Source of the DNA: Stenotrophomonas koreensis
GTDB lineage: Bacteria; Pseudomonadota; Gammaproteobacteria; Xanthomonadales; Xanthomonadaceae
Length of the DNA: 64,000 nt
Reading direction: 5' to 3'
NCBI RefSeq assembly: GCF_001431525.1
Contig: NZ_LDJH01000026.1
Span: 1-64,000 of the forward strand
The position numbers and the translations under genes are program-made. Under the pieces are notes generated by a model. That model saw only the letters and a list, made by a program, of their open reading frames with translations, was not told where the DNA came from and did no database searches. Shown here one piece after another: positions 19,550-29,784 of this stretch (its first letter is position 1; every line of letters starts with the position of its first letter).

Positions 19550-20314
19550 ATGTTTGACCTGGTCTTGCTTGCAATCATTGGCATCTCGGCCCTGCTGGGC
19601 TTGATGCGCGGCTTTGTCGGCATCGTCGTGGGTGCCGCCAGCTGGTTGTTGTCCGGCTGGGCCGCCTTCCAGTTCGGTGGTGCCGCTGGCCGCTGGCTGG
19701 CCGAAGGACAGGCAGTGCGGGTCAGCCACATGCTGGGCGGCTATATCCTGGTGTTCGTCTGCGTGATGCTGGTGGTCTTCATGGCCGGCTGGGCCGCGCG
19801 CAGTGCGATGGAGTCGATGCGCCTGAGCGGCACCGACCGTGCGCTGGGCTTCGGCCTGGGAGCCTTGCGTGGGCTGTTCTTCGCCGCGGTGCTGGTGGTG
19901 ATGGCCAGTTTCACCCCGCTGCCGCGTGAGCCGGTATGGCAGCAATCGGCGGTATTGCCGTTCATCAGCCCGGTAGCCAGCTGGATGCGCTCCCAGCTGC
20001 CGGACCTGAGCGTGCCGGAAATGCCGGCCTTGCCCGGTCTGGAGGCACTTCCCGGTCTGAATGGGGTGGATTTGTCCGACCTGGGCCAGTTGGGCGTGGG
20101 CAAGGGCGCTGCGACAGGCGATAATGCCGCACTCAATGACAGCAAATTGGGCAGTGGGATGGAGCAGATGGTGCGTCAGGCGCTGGGCGGCAGGCCAGCG
20201 GCGGCTGCAGCTCCGCCCAAGCAGGACCCGGCGCGGGTGCTGCCCACCAATATCGACCCGGCGCAGGTGCGCCCATCGCCAGACCCGGCACGGGTCGACG
20301 CCCACGGCCATTGA
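19550..20314 (+). CDS. cvpA: CvpA family membrane protein
   Basis: A 254-residue inner-membrane protein of the colicin V production family. Four hydrophobic helices occupy the first about 135 residues, with the family motif GLMRGFVGIVVG in helix 1-2 and GFGLGALRGLFF in helix 4. A hydrophilic, Pro/Ala-rich C-terminal extension of about 100 residues lies beyond the conserved domain. A GGAGG-type site precedes the ATG at 19550. purF starts 45 bases downstream, the usual neighbour. Its molecular function is not settled. Confidence 0.9.
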   Translation: MFDLVLLAIIGISALLGLMRGFVGIVVGAASWLLSGWAAFQFGGAAGRWLAEGQAVRVSHMLGGYILVFVCVMLVVFMAGWAARSAMESMRLSGTDRALGFGLGALRGLFFAAVLVVMASFTPLPREPVWQQSAVLPFISPVASWMRSQLPDLSVPEMPALPGLEALPGLNGVDLSDLGQLGVGKGAATGDNAALNDSKLGSGMEQMVRQALGGRPAAAAAPPKQDPARVLPTNIDPAQVRPSPDPARVDAHGH

Positions 20315-20359
20315 TGGCCTTTTCCCCCGTTACGGTTTTTCCGCGGAGAACGCGCAAGC

Positions 20360-21826
20360 ATGTGTGGCATTGTCGGAATTGTTGGCACCTCGAACGTCGC
20401 CGGTCAGTTGTATGACGGCCTGACTGTCCTGCAGCACCGGGGCCAGGACGCGGCCGGTATCGCCACCGCAAACGGAACCCGGCTGCGCGTGCACAAGGGC
20501 AACGGGCTGGTACGCGATGTGTTTGATGAAGCGCGCATGTCGATGCTGCGCGGCCATGTCGGCATCGCCCATGTGCGCTATCCCACTGCCGGTTCGGCGG
20601 GCATGGACGAGGCGCAACCGTTCTATGTCAACTCGCCCTACGGCATCGCGCTGGCCCACAACGGCAACCTGATCAACACCGAAGCGCTGCGCCAGCAGGT
20701 GTTCGAGGCCGACCGCCGCAACATCAATACCGATTCGGACAGCGAAGTGCTGCTGAACGTGTTTGCCTACGAGCTCGACGCCCAGCGCATGCTGACCCCG
20801 GAAGCGGCCATCCGGGCCGTGGCCGGCGTGCACCGCCGCTGCAAGGGCGGCTATGCGGTGGTCTCGCTGGTGCTGGGCCTGGGCCTGGTGGCCTTCCGTG
20901 ACCCGCATGGCATCCGCCCGCTGGTGCTGGGCAAGCGCGAAACCGAGGCCGGTGAGGAGTACATCGTGGCCTCCGAATCGGTGGCGCTGGACGTACTGGG
21001 CTTTGCCCGCGTGCGCGATCTGGCCCCGGGCGAAGCGATGGTGATCACCAACGACGGCCAGCTGCACAGCGAGGTCTGCGCCACCGCGACCAAGATGTCG
21101 CCGTGCATCTTCGAGTATGTCTACTTCGCCCGTCCCGATTCGATGATCGACAACGTCTCGGTACACAAGGCGCGCATGCGCATGGGCACCAAGCTGGGCG
21201 AGAAGATCCTGCGCCTGAAGCCCGACCACGACATCGACACCATCATCCCGATCCCGGACACCTCGCGCGATGTGGCCCTGGAGATGTCCAACGTGCTGGG
21301 CGTGAAGTACCGCGAGGGCTTCGTCAAGAACCGTTACGTCGGCCGCACCTTCATCATGCCCGGCCAGGGCGAGCGGGTGAAATCGGTGCGCCGTAAGCTC
21401 AACCCGATCCATCTGGAGTTCCGCAACCGCGTGGTGCTGCTGGTGGATGACTCGATCGTGCGTGGCACCACCAGCCAGCAGATCGTGCAGATGGCCCGCG
21501 ATGCCGGCGCGCGCAAGGTCTACCTGGCCAGTGCCGCACCGCCGGTGCGCCATCCCAACGTCTACGGCATCGACATGCCGGCGGCCGAGGAGCTGGTGGC
21601 CCATGGCCGCAGCGTGGAAGAGATTGAACAGCACCTGGGCTGCGACTGGCTGATCTACCAGGACCTGGAAGACCTGGAAGCGGCCGTGCGCGAAGGCAAC
21701 CCGGCGCTGACCCAGTTCGATTCGTCCTGCTTCAACGGCGAGTACGTCACCGGGATCGAGCCGGGCTACTTCCAGCGCATCCAGCAGCTGCGCAACGACG
21801 GCGCCAAGCAGAAGCGCGAAGGCTGA
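20360..21826 (+). CDS. purF: Amidophosphoribosyltransferase
   Basis: A 488-residue enzyme of the first committed step of purine synthesis, which transfers glutamine amide nitrogen to PRPP. MCGIVGI at the N terminus exposes the catalytic cysteine after Met removal. [15 protein letters not shown] and [10 protein letters not shown] belong to the glutaminase domain. The PRPP-binding motif [14 protein letters not shown] lies in the C-terminal half. No cleaved propeptide is seen, so this is the E. coli-like type without an N-terminal extension. Confidence 0.97.
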   Translation: MCGIVGIVGTSNVAGQLYDGLTVLQHRGQDAAGIATANGTRLRVHKGNGLVRDVFDEARMSMLRGHVGIAHVRYPTAGSAGMDEAQPFYVNSPYGIALAHNGNLINTEALRQQVFEADRRNINTDSDSEVLLNVFAYELDAQRMLTPEAAIRAVAGVHRRCKGGYAVVSLVLGLGLVAFRDPHGIRPLVLGKRETEAGEEYIVASESVALDVLGFARVRDLAPGEAMVITNDGQLHSEVCATATKMSPCIFEYVYFARPDSMIDNVSVHKARMRMGTKLGEKILRLKPDHDIDTIIPIPDTSRDVALEMSNVLGVKYREGFVKNRYVGRTFIMPGQGERVKSVRRKLNPIHLEFRNRVVLLVDDSIVRGTTSQQIVQMARDAGARKVYLASAAPPVRHPNVYGIDMPAAEELVAHGRSVEEIEQHLGCDWLIYQDLEDLEAAVREGNPALTQFDSSCFNGEYVTGIEPGYFQRIQQLRNDGAKQKREG

Positions 21827-21840
21827 GGGCGGTTGGCGCA

Positions 21841-22674
21841 GTGAACGTGCAGTGGGACCAACTGGCCGGCGGCGATCTGTACCTTGCCGCGCAGGCCTGC
21901 CTGGCCGAGCCTGACCCGGTCAGCAAGGCGGCGATGACCCGGCATTTTGCTGCCGCCTTCCGCGATGGCCGGCTCAAGGCCCCGGCCGAAGCTGCGCCGC
22001 CGGCGCCGATCTGCATGCCCGGCCGGCCAGCCCGACTGGAGCTGGTGCACCCCAGCAGGCTGCCGCGCCGCGGCCTGGGCTCGGCCAGCGGACGGGCGGC
22101 CTTCATCCACGCCATTGCCCATATCGAACTCAATGCGATCGACCTGGCCTGGGATGCGGTCTACCGCTTTCGTGGCCTGCCGGCCAGCTTCCAGGCGGAC
22201 TGGGTGAGCTGCGCCGATGACGAGGCGCGCCATTTCGGCCTGCTGCGTGCGCGGCTGCTCGCCCACGGCCACGACTATGCCGATTTCCCGGCCCACAACG
22301 GGCTGTGGGAGATGTGCGAGAAAACCGCCCACGATGGCCTGGCGCGGATGGCGCTGGTGCCACGGGTGCTGGAGGCACGCGGGCTGGATGTCACCCCGGC
22401 GATGATCGACAAGCTGCGCGCGCTCGGCGATGGCGAAACGGCCGATGTGCTGGAGATCATCCTGCGCGAGGAAGTGGCGCATGTGGCCGCCGGTACCCGC
22501 TGGTACCACTGGTACTGCCGCCAGGCCGGGGTGGAGCCGCGCAACCGCTTCCGCGAGCTGTTGGGCGAGTACGCCGGCGGTTACCTGCACGGGCCGTTCA
22601 ATGACGAGGCGCGCCTGCTGGCCGGTTTCGATGCCGATGAGCTGTTGCTGCTGGTCGAACCGTCTGCCGGCTGA
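21841..22674 (+). CDS. DUF455 family ferritin-like protein
   Basis: A 277-residue mainly helical protein of DUF455. The ferritin-like carboxylate/histidine pattern is visible: AHIELNAIDLA, DDEARHFGLL and REEVAHVAAG, each an ExxH- or E/H-bearing helix that could bind a di-metal centre. The enzymatic role in this family is not established. The start is GTG 21841, 14 bases after the purF stop, suggesting translation from the purF transcript. Confidence 0.8.
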   Translation: MNVQWDQLAGGDLYLAAQACLAEPDPVSKAAMTRHFAAAFRDGRLKAPAEAAPPAPICMPGRPARLELVHPSRLPRRGLGSASGRAAFIHAIAHIELNAIDLAWDAVYRFRGLPASFQADWVSCADDEARHFGLLRARLLAHGHDYADFPAHNGLWEMCEKTAHDGLARMALVPRVLEARGLDVTPAMIDKLRALGDGETADVLEIILREEVAHVAAGTRWYHWYCRQAGVEPRNRFRELLGEYAGGYLHGPFNDEARLLAGFDADELLLLVEPSAG

Positions 22675-22773
22675 CGGACCGCGCTGCCTGCCGGCCATGT
22701 CCAGCCTGCCGCAGCGCCGGCGATGCCCGCTTGCGCGTACGCTGGGTGATGAGGATCAGTGCAGGGCAGGGTG

Positions 22774-22989
22774 ATGCAGCAACCGATTGTCGGTTTTCAT
22801 CTGGACGCCGCCCAGGACTGGGTGGCCGAGCTGGCATGCGGCCATGACCAGCATGTGCGGCATGCCCCACCGTGGATCGAGCGGCCCTGGACACAGACGC
22901 CGGCCGGTCGGCAGTGGGCGCTGGGGCAGTGTCTGGAGTGCCGCAAGTGCGACCGGCAGTGCCCGCCGGATCGTGCGCGCAGCACTTGA
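22774..22989 (+). CDS. DUF3565 domain protein
   Basis: A 71-residue small protein whose core reads IVGFHLDAAQDWVAELACGHDQHVRH, followed by PPWIERPW. This pattern matches the DUF3565 family of short conserved proteins. The four C-terminal cysteines (CLECRKCDRQC) suggest a metal site. ATG 22774 follows GGGCAGG; an upstream in-frame GTG at 22759 is a weaker alternative. The function is unknown. Confidence 0.7.
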   Translation: MQQPIVGFHLDAAQDWVAELACGHDQHVRHAPPWIERPWTQTPAGRQWALGQCLECRKCDRQCPPDRARST

Positions 22990-23394
22990 CCTGCCGCGCC
23001 CGGGCAGTGTCCTGCGACGATGGCGCGGCGGGTCGCCAGGCTTTCAATACAGCGCGGGCGAGGCAGCAATCCACTGCAGGCCAGATCAGCGCCCCCGCCT
23101 GGTGCCGCCGATTGCACGCACGCCGCTGCCCGCTGCCGCCGCCCCATGCGCCGCAGGAATGGCGCCTGTCGCTGGCAGCTGCCGCGGCAACCGTGGCAGC
23201 GCGCACGCAGGGCCTGTTGTCGGCCACGCTGCCGGCGGTTGCGCCGCTCTGCCGCGGTGATCTGCGGGCAGGCCGCTGGCCAGCAGCTGCCGTCTTGCTG
23301 GGGATGCGTGTGCTTGCTCGGGGCCAGTGGCGTGCTGCCTGGCGGCGCGGTTCATGGCATGGTGGGCACTGGTTACCCCCTGGAGATGCTTCCG
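22990..23394. other. Intergenic stretch without a convincing gene
   Basis: About 405 GC-rich bases. Long open frames on both strands run through it, but their translations are Arg/Ala/Cys/His-rich noise without motifs. I see no hairpin with a T-tract and no strong promoter. Confidence 0.55.
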
Positions 23395-23814
23395 ATGTGG
23401 CAACGCGTACTGATGTCAGTGATGGTGATCGGCTTGGCCGCCTGTGCCGAGCCCACGCCAGCCACTGCCCCTGCCGCTGCACCCGGTGATGCCGCCAGCA
23501 CTGGCGCAGGCAACGCACTGGCCTTGCCGACGCAGTTCATCGCCTTCGGCAACGAGCCGTTCTGGAGTGTGCGCGTGGATGGGCAGGCCCTGCACTGGAG
23601 CTCCCCGGACAACCTGGACGGCGTTGATTTCGTGGCCCGGGTCGAGGCGATGGACAACGGCCGGCGCTATGCCGGTGAACTGGAGGGGGCCGCGGTGACC
23701 TTGAGCATCAGTGCCGGTCCCTGCTCCGATGGCATGTCCGATGCGTTGCATCCGTGGACGGCCCGTTGGCAGCATCAAGAGCGGCTGTTGCAGGGCTGTG
23801 CGCGGCCGCTGTAA
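23395..23814 (+). CDS. COG3650-type small lipoprotein
   Basis: A 139-residue predicted lipoprotein with lipobox LAAC (C17). An Ala/Pro/Thr linker is followed by a conserved domain beginning FIAFGNEPFWSVRV and ending in a pair of cysteines (GPCSDGMSDALHPW...GCARPL). This matches the family often annotated 'COG3650 family protein' or heat-shock-HslJ-like lipoprotein. The ATG at 23395 has GGAG 9 bases upstream; an in-frame ATG at 23386 overlaps that site. The function is unknown. Confidence 0.72.
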   Translation: MWQRVLMSVMVIGLAACAEPTPATAPAAAPGDAASTGAGNALALPTQFIAFGNEPFWSVRVDGQALHWSSPDNLDGVDFVARVEAMDNGRRYAGELEGAAVTLSISAGPCSDGMSDALHPWTARWQHQERLLQGCARPL

Positions 23815-23879
23815 GAGGCGCGGCCGTTTGCACGCTGCAGGCCCCGCGGTCTGCGGGCCTGCCTGCCGCTGCCGTGGGC

Positions 23880-24629
23880 TCAGCGCTGCGGCTGCAGCTG
23901 GATCAGCGCCATGCCATCGGCATCCACTGCCAGCACCGAACCGTGTTGATGCCAGTCACCCAGCACCACGCGGGTGCACAGACGGCCATTGACCAGGTGC
24001 TGGTGGATGGCCGGGCGATGGGTATGGCCGTGGATCATGCGCTGGCAGCCAAAGCGGGCGAAGGTGTCGGCGATCGCCTCGGGCGTGGCATCGGTGATGG
24101 TCTCGAACGCGCTCTGGTTGCTGTCCTTCATTGCCGCCTGGCTGGCGGCACTGGCCTGGCGGGCTTTCTGGGCAAAGGCAAGGCGCTGGGCCGGGCTTTG
24201 CGCCAGGAAGCCGGCGATGAAAGCCGGATCACGCGCCTGGGCGCGGAAGGCCAGGTAAGCGGTGTCATCGGTACACAGCAGGTCGCCGTGCTGGATGATC
24301 GTCGCGGTGCCATACAGGTCAATCACGGCGGGGTCCGGCAGCAGGCGGATGCCGGCACGTGTGGCGTAGTCGGCACCGAGCAGGAAGTCGCGGTTGCCGT
24401 GGATGAAATACACCGTCACCCCGGCATCGTTCAGCGCCTTCAGTGCCTGCGCGAGCGCATCGGCAGGGGGCTGGATGGCGTCATCACCGATCCATGCCTC
24501 AAACACGTCGCCCAGCAGGTAGATGGCATCGGCCTGGAGTGCCGGGCCACGCAGGAATGCCAGGGCCAGTGCGGTGATTTCCGGGCGGCTGGGGTCCAGA
24601 TGCAGGTCGGATAGAAAAAACGTACTCAT
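23880..24629 (-). CDS. lpxH: UDP-2,3-diacylglucosamine diphosphatase
   Basis: A 249-residue calcineurin-like metallophosphoesterase of lipid A synthesis that hydrolyses UDP-2,3-diacylglucosamine to lipid X and UMP. Metal-binding motifs are in order: [36 protein letters not shown] and [10 protein letters not shown]. The length is typical. It lies 59 bases downstream of ppx on the same strand, so it may be the last gene of the phoB-ppx transcript. Confidence 0.96.
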   Translation of the reverse strand: MSTFFLSDLHLDPSRPEITALALAFLRGPALQADAIYLLGDVFEAWIGDDAIQPPADALAQALKALNDAGVTVYFIHGNRDFLLGADYATRAGIRLLPDPAVIDLYGTATIIQHGDLLCTDDTAYLAFRAQARDPAFIAGFLAQSPAQRLAFAQKARQASAASQAAMKDSNQSAFETITDATPEAIADTFARFGCQRMIHGHTHRPAIHQHLVNGRLCTRVVLGDWHQHGSVLAVDADGMALIQLQPQR

Positions 24630-24688
24630 GGGGGGCTATTGTACCGGCAGGCTGCGGCGGCGGCCGGCGTGCCCGGCCGGTGGTGGTA

Positions 24689-26215
24689 TCAGTCCAGCCC
24701 GGGGTGGAAACGGAACCCCAGGCTGGCACTGGCCTGGGTCTCGCCCAGCAGGTCGGCCTGCAGCAGCGGGCGGGTACTCAGGTAGCCCGGGTCCAGCTGC
24801 AAGGTGATGCTGTCCTCATCGACCAGCAACTCCAGCTGGCTGATCGGGTCGGCTTCATGCGAGCGGTGCAGCAGCACGGCAAGGCGCAACAGCATGCTGA
24901 GCCGGCGCGCGGTGACCAACAGGCGGTCAGGCAGGGCTTCAAAGGCATGCCTGCTGACATTGCGGCGATGGCTGCGCACCAGCGCGGCCAGCATCTGCTG
25001 CTCCTGGCGGGAGAAGCCGGCGATGTCGGAGTGCTCGAGCAGGTAGGCGCCGTGGGTGTGGTAGCCGTTGTGCGAGATCACCAGGCCGATTTCGTGCAGG
25101 CGCGCGGCCCAGCGCAGCATCTGGGCATCATCGGCCTCCAGCTGCCATGGTCCGGCCACCTGGTCAAACAGGCGCAGGACGGTTTCCTCCACCCGCGCCG
25201 CCTGCACGGTGTCGATCCCATAGCGCTGGCACAAGGCCGCCACCGAGGCATCGCGCATGTCGTTGTCGCCATGCCGGCCGAGCAGGTCATACAGGATGCC
25301 TTCGCGCATCGCCGCCTTGCTGACACTGAGCTTTTCCAGTGCCAGCGCGCGGAACGCCGCCTCCAGCACCAGCACGCCGCCGGCAATGATCGGCCGGCGG
25401 TCATCGGACAGGCCGGGCAGGTCGATCTGGTCGATATGGCGGGCCTGCAGCAAGGCGTCGCGTAGCTGCGGCAGGGCCTGGGCGGTGATCGCGCCCTTGG
25501 ACAGCTTCATCTTCTGGCAGATTTCGCTGATCGCCTTGTGTGTGCCCGACGAACCCACCGCCTCATCCCAGCCCAGTGCGCGGTAGCGGCTGGAAATGGA
25601 CTGGAACTCGGCGCCGATGGTGTTCAGGGCGTCACGCCAGCGCTTGCGGCTGAGCTTGCCATCGGGGAAAAAACGCCGGGTCGAGGCGATGCAGCCGGCC
25701 TGCAGGCTTTCACGCTCGATCGGCAGGAAGCTGCTGCCGATGATGAATTCGGTCGAGCCGCCACCGATATCGATCACCAGCCGGCGCTGCCCCGGCTTGG
25801 GCGGTTGGGCATGGGCAACCCCCAGGTAGATCAGGCGCGCTTCCTCACGCCCGGAAACCACTTCCACCGGATGGCCCAGCGCGGCCTCGGCGGCAACCAG
25901 GAAGGCGCGCGGGTCGCGCAGCTTGCGCACCGTATTGGTGGCCAGTGCCCGTACCCGGACGTCGGGCAGGTCACGGATGCGCTGGCCAAAGCGTGCCAGG
26001 CACGCCAGTGCCCGCTGCTGCGCCTGCTCGGACAAGCCGCCCTTGGCATCCAGACCGTCGGCCATGCGCACGGTTTCGCGCAGCCGGTCGACAACGCGCA
26101 ACTGCCCGAGCAGGTAGCGCGCAATGATCATGTGGTAGCTGTTGGAGCCAAGATCGATGGCCGCCAGCAGGTCGCCCTCCTGGATCGGTTCTGGGGTCTG
26201 GAAAGTATTGGGCAT
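24689..26215 (-). CDS. ppx: Exopolyphosphatase / guanosine pentaphosphatase family
   Basis: A 508-residue ASKHA-fold phosphatase that releases phosphate from polyphosphate ends. The phosphate-binding loops are AAIDLGSNSYHM near residue 18 and LVIDIGGGSTEF near 150. An HD-like C-terminal region with MREGILYDLLGRHGDNDMRDAS follows. GppA and Ppx share these motifs; the position directly after ppk1 favours Ppx. The gap to ppk1 is 52 bases with no terminator. Confidence 0.94.
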   Translation of the reverse strand: MPNTFQTPEPIQEGDLLAAIDLGSNSYHMIIARYLLGQLRVVDRLRETVRMADGLDAKGGLSEQAQQRALACLARFGQRIRDLPDVRVRALATNTVRKLRDPRAFLVAAEAALGHPVEVVSGREEARLIYLGVAHAQPPKPGQRRLVIDIGGGSTEFIIGSSFLPIERESLQAGCIASTRRFFPDGKLSRKRWRDALNTIGAEFQSISSRYRALGWDEAVGSSGTHKAISEICQKMKLSKGAITAQALPQLRDALLQARHIDQIDLPGLSDDRRPIIAGGVLVLEAAFRALALEKLSVSKAAMREGILYDLLGRHGDNDMRDASVAALCQRYGIDTVQAARVEETVLRLFDQVAGPWQLEADDAQMLRWAARLHEIGLVISHNGYHTHGAYLLEHSDIAGFSRQEQQMLAALVRSHRRNVSRHAFEALPDRLLVTARRLSMLLRLAVLLHRSHEADPISQLELLVDEDSITLQLDPGYLSTRPLLQADLLGETQASASLGFRFHPGLD

Positions 26216-26267
26216 GGCGCAATGGTAGCCGAAGGCCTCGGCAGGGCGTGACCGTTTCAGGAGCTGC

Positions 26268-28352
26268 TCAGATGCCTTCCAGCAGGGTCAGCTGGGCCGA
26301 ATGCGGGATCTGCCCGGGTGCCGGGCTTACCGGCAGGTAGCTGCCATCGGCCTGCAGTTGCCAGGCATTGAGGTTGTCCTCCAGGTAGTTGAGCAACACC
26401 TCGTTGTAGACACGCCTGGCCAGCTTCTGGTCGCGGATCGGGAAGCAGGTCTCCACCCGTCGCAGCAGGTTGCGCTCCAGCCAGTCGGCGCTGGCGCAGA
26501 ACAGCTCCGGGGCACCATCGTTGCCGAACCAGTAGACCCGGCTGTGTTCCAGGAAGCGGCCGACGATCGAGCGCACGCGGATGTTTTCCGAGACCCCGGG
26601 CACCCCCGGCCGCAGGGTGCAGGCGCCACGCACGATCAGGTCGATCTGCACCCCGGCCTGCGAGGCGGCATACAGGGCACGCACCACCTGGGCCTCGTTG
26701 AGGGCGTTCATCTTGGCGATGATGCGGGCCGGGCGGCCGGCCAGGGCATAGCGGGTTTCGCGCTCGATCCGTTCCAGCACGCCGCTGTGCAGGGTGAAGG
26801 GCGACTGCAGCAGGCATTTGAGCTTCATTTTCGGGCCCAGCCCGGACAGCTGCAGGAACAGCAGGTGGACGTCGTTGCCGATGTCTGCATCGGCGGTGAT
26901 CAGGCCGATGTCGGTGTAGGCGCGGGAGGTGCCGGAGTGGTAGTTGCCGGTGCCCAGGTGGACATAGCGGCGCAGCTTGCGGCCTTCGCGGCGTACGATC
27001 AGCAGCATCTTGGCGTGGGTCTTGTAGCCGACCACTCCGTAGACCACCTGTACCCCTGCCTCCTGCAGGCGGTCGGCCACCCCCAGGTTGGCGTCCTCGT
27101 CGAAGCGGGCGCGCAGTTCCACCACCACGGTGACATCCTTGCCGTTGCGCGCGGCCTGGATCAGCGCATCGACGATGGCCGAATCCTTGCCGGTGCGGTA
27201 CAGCGTCTGCTTGATCGCCAGCACGTTGGGGTCGGTGGCGGCCTGGCGGATCAGCTCGATCACGCTGGAGAAGCTGTCAAACGGGTGGTGCAGCAGCAGG
27301 TCACGCTGGGCCACGGTGGCGAAGATCGCCTCCGGTTCGACCACCGTGCGCTGGCTCATCGGCGGGTATTTCAGGTCCGGGCGGTCGGCCATGTCATACA
27401 CCTGGATGACCCGGTTCAGGTTGACCGGGCCATCGATGTAGTAAGCGGCGTTGTCGGGCAGCTCGAAGTTCTGCAGCAGCTGGCGCACGATCGGACGCGG
27501 GCAGTCATGGGCGATTTCCAGCCGCACCGCCGGCCGGTAGCCGCGGGTCACCAGCTCGTCGCGCAGGGCCAGCGCCAGGTTCTCCACTTCTTCTTCGTCG
27601 ACGATCAGCTCGGAGTTGCGGGTGACCCGGAACTGGTAGGCACCTTCGACCTCCATGCCCGGGAACATCTCCTCGACGAAGGCCGACAGCACCGAGGACA
27701 GGAACACGAAGCTGTGCGGGCCGGCCACGCGCTCGGGCAGCTTGATGATCCGTGGCAGCGAGCGCGGGGCGCGCACGATGGCCATGTGGCCGGCACGCCC
27801 GAAGGCATCCACGCCCTTGAGCATGACCACGATGTTCAGGGTCTTGTTGAGGATGCGCGGGAACGGGTGGGCCGGATCCAGCCCCAGCGGTGAGAGCACC
27901 GGCAGGATTTCATGGCGGAAATACGCGCGCAGCCAGCGCCGTTGGCGGGCATCCCACTGGTCGCGGGCAATCACTTCCACCCCGGCCTCGGACAGGGCCG
28001 GGCGCAGCACGTTGTTCCAGCAGTCGTACTGCTCCTGCACCAGGCGGGCGGAGCGGTCGTGGATGGCGCCCAGGATCGCCTGCGGGCTCATCCCATCCGG
28101 CGCCGGTGGCAGGCCGAATTCCTGCGCATGGCGCACGGTGGCGGCGCGGATCTCGAAAAACTCGTCCAGGTTGGTGCAGGAAATGCACAAAAAGCGCAGC
28201 CGCTCCAGCAGCGGCACGCGCTCGTCGCGGGCCTGGGCCATGACCCGGAAGTTGAAGTCCAGCTGTGACAGCTCGCGGTTGATGTACAGCGCCGGGTCAC
28301 GCAACAGGTCGTTGTCGGGGCGTGGCTGGGTGGGGCTGGGCGCTGAAATCAT
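26268..28352 (-). CDS. ppk1: Polyphosphate kinase 1
   Basis: A 694-residue enzyme that reversibly polymerises ATP gamma-phosphate into polyphosphate. The N domain begins YINRELSQLDFNFRV. The catalytic core contains VGYKTHAKMLLI, carrying the histidine that becomes phosphorylated, then HLGTGNYHSGTSRAYTDIG and GACTLRPGVPG. The start codon overlaps the phoR stop by 4 bases (ATGA), so the two are translationally coupled. With phoB, phoR and ppx this forms a phosphate-responsive polyphosphate operon. Confidence 0.97.
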   Translation of the reverse strand: MISAPSPTQPRPDNDLLRDPALYINRELSQLDFNFRVMAQARDERVPLLERLRFLCISCTNLDEFFEIRAATVRHAQEFGLPPAPDGMSPQAILGAIHDRSARLVQEQYDCWNNVLRPALSEAGVEVIARDQWDARQRRWLRAYFRHEILPVLSPLGLDPAHPFPRILNKTLNIVVMLKGVDAFGRAGHMAIVRAPRSLPRIIKLPERVAGPHSFVFLSSVLSAFVEEMFPGMEVEGAYQFRVTRNSELIVDEEEVENLALALRDELVTRGYRPAVRLEIAHDCPRPIVRQLLQNFELPDNAAYYIDGPVNLNRVIQVYDMADRPDLKYPPMSQRTVVEPEAIFATVAQRDLLLHHPFDSFSSVIELIRQAATDPNVLAIKQTLYRTGKDSAIVDALIQAARNGKDVTVVVELRARFDEDANLGVADRLQEAGVQVVYGVVGYKTHAKMLLIVRREGRKLRRYVHLGTGNYHSGTSRAYTDIGLITADADIGNDVHLLFLQLSGLGPKMKLKCLLQSPFTLHSGVLERIERETRYALAGRPARIIAKMNALNEAQVVRALYAASQAGVQIDLIVRGACTLRPGVPGVSENIRVRSIVGRFLEHSRVYWFGNDGAPELFCASADWLERNLLRRVETCFPIRDQKLARRVYNEVLLNYLEDNLNAWQLQADGSYLPVSPAPGQIPHSAQLTLLEGI

Positions 28353-29686
28353 GGTGTTGCGGGCTCCTTCGGGACGCTGTCGGTATCGTTGCGCACGGTG
28401 ACGTGGCTGGCATCAAACCGGCAGGAAAACTCGCTGCCTTTACCGACTTCACTATGGATCACCAGGTGTGCGTTGTGTAGGCCCAGGATGTGCTTGACGA
28501 TGGACAGGCCCAGCCCGGTGCCGCCGCTCTCGCGTGAGCGGCTGGAAGACACCCGGTAGAAGCGTTCGGTCAGCCGCGGGATGTGCTGGCTGGCAATGCC
28601 GTAACCGGTATCACGCACGCTCAGGGTGGCGCCCTGGCCTTCGCGGGCCAGCCGGATGGCGATGCTGCCGCCTTCCGGGGTATAGCGCACCGCATTGCTG
28701 ACCAGGTTGGAGAAGGCGCTGTGCAGCTCGCGCACCGAGCCGAGCAGGTCCACCGTGCCGTCATCCTCGAGCGTGACCCGGTGCCGCCCCTGGCTCAGCG
28801 CGTTGGCCTCGCGCTGCAGGGTGGCCAGCACCGGCGCCATCGATACGTTGTCCAGTTCGCCCGGTGACTGTGCCTCCAGCCGCGACAGGGTCAGCAGGTC
28901 CTCCACCAGCTGGGTCATGCGCTGGGACTGTTTGCGCATTTCCTCCAGCATCGGCCCGGTACCGGGGAAATCCTCCGGTTCCATCATGTCCAGGTAGCCA
29001 TGCACCACGGTCAGCGGGGTACGCAGCTCATGCGAGACATTGGCGACAAAATCGCGGCGTACCCGCTCCAGGTGCAGCAGCTTGGTGACATCACGGGCAA
29101 CCAGCAGCCAGCGGTGGTCCGAATACGGCACCAGGCGCAGGTGCAGGCGGATATTGGGATCGTGTGGCGAGGTGGCATCCAGGATCGGTTCGGCATGACG
29201 GCCGGCGGTCAGCCAGTGCGCCAGCGGCATCGGCTGCAGGCGTTGTACCAGGGCCTTGCCGCGATCGGCCATGCCCTGCAGCCCGAGCAAGGGCCCGGCG
29301 GCCTGGTTGAACCATTCGATCCGTTGCGTATTGCGGTCCACCACCACCACAGCATCGGGCAGGGCGTCGGCGGCGGCACGGTAGGCCTGCAGCATCTCCA
29401 GCAGCCGGCGCTTGCGCGCACGGGTCTGGCGCTGGTTGTGGGCAATCAGGTTTTCCAGCGCGTCCCAGCTGCTGCTGCCGGTGGCTGGCGGTAGGCGTCG
29501 GCGCGACAGGCTGCGCAGGATCAGCCCGCGCAGCCGCCAGTGGTGCCAGCCTAGGGTGAGGATGGCGACAATGGCCAGCGCCATCCACACCTGCCCGGCC
29601 AACGCGCCGACAAGTGCGGCAAGACAGAGCCACAGGAAGGAATAGGCCAGCGTTCTGAGCCAGGCCGAACGCAGATGACGCTGCAT
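28349..29686 (-). CDS. phoR: Phosphate-regulon sensor histidine kinase
   Basis: An approximately 445-residue membrane sensor kinase paired with PhoB. Two adjacent N-terminal hydrophobic segments (LAYSFLWLCLAALVG and VWMALAIVAILTLGW) are followed by an Arg-rich linker and a PAS domain (ALPDAVVVVDRNTQRIEWFNQ). HisKA carries the phospho-accepting H in FVANVSHELRTPL, and HATPase motifs are NLVSNAVRY, DTGYGI and GGTGLGLSI. There is no large periplasmic domain, as in other PhoR. I chose ATG 29686; an in-frame GTG at 29710 would add eight residues. The gene lies about 100 bases after phoB and overlaps ppk1 by 4. Confidence 0.95.
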   Translation of the reverse strand: MQRHLRSAWLRTLAYSFLWLCLAALVGALAGQVWMALAIVAILTLGWHHWRLRGLILRSLSRRRLPPATGSSSWDALENLIAHNQRQTRARKRRLLEMLQAYRAAADALPDAVVVVDRNTQRIEWFNQAAGPLLGLQGMADRGKALVQRLQPMPLAHWLTAGRHAEPILDATSPHDPNIRLHLRLVPYSDHRWLLVARDVTKLLHLERVRRDFVANVSHELRTPLTVVHGYLDMMEPEDFPGTGPMLEEMRKQSQRMTQLVEDLLTLSRLEAQSPGELDNVSMAPVLATLQREANALSQGRHRVTLEDDGTVDLLGSVRELHSAFSNLVSNAVRYTPEGGSIAIRLAREGQGATLSVRDTGYGIASQHIPRLTERFYRVSSSRSRESGGTGLGLSIVKHILGLHNAHLVIHSEVGKGSEFSCRFDASHVTVRNDTDSVPKEPATP

Positions 29687-29784
29687 GGGACGTCCGTCAA
29701 ACAAGTTCACTTCAGGGCCGGGTCAAGGAGCTCACCCGGTTATAGCACCGCACCCCGGCAATGGCACGGGGCATCGGGGCGTGC

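Noticed and set aside
17134-20311. Two long minus-strand frames (17134-18786 and 18464-20311)
   Set aside because: Antisense to folC, dedD and cvpA, which have clear families and normal gene order on the plus strand.
22598-23518. 306-residue minus-strand frame across the DUF3565 gene and the following gap
   Set aside because: Arg/Ala/His-rich noise without motifs; the plus strand carries the recognisable DUF3565 protein and lipoprotein.
26301-27893. 530-residue plus-strand open frame
   Set aside because: Antisense shadow of ppk1, whose motifs are complete on the minus strand.
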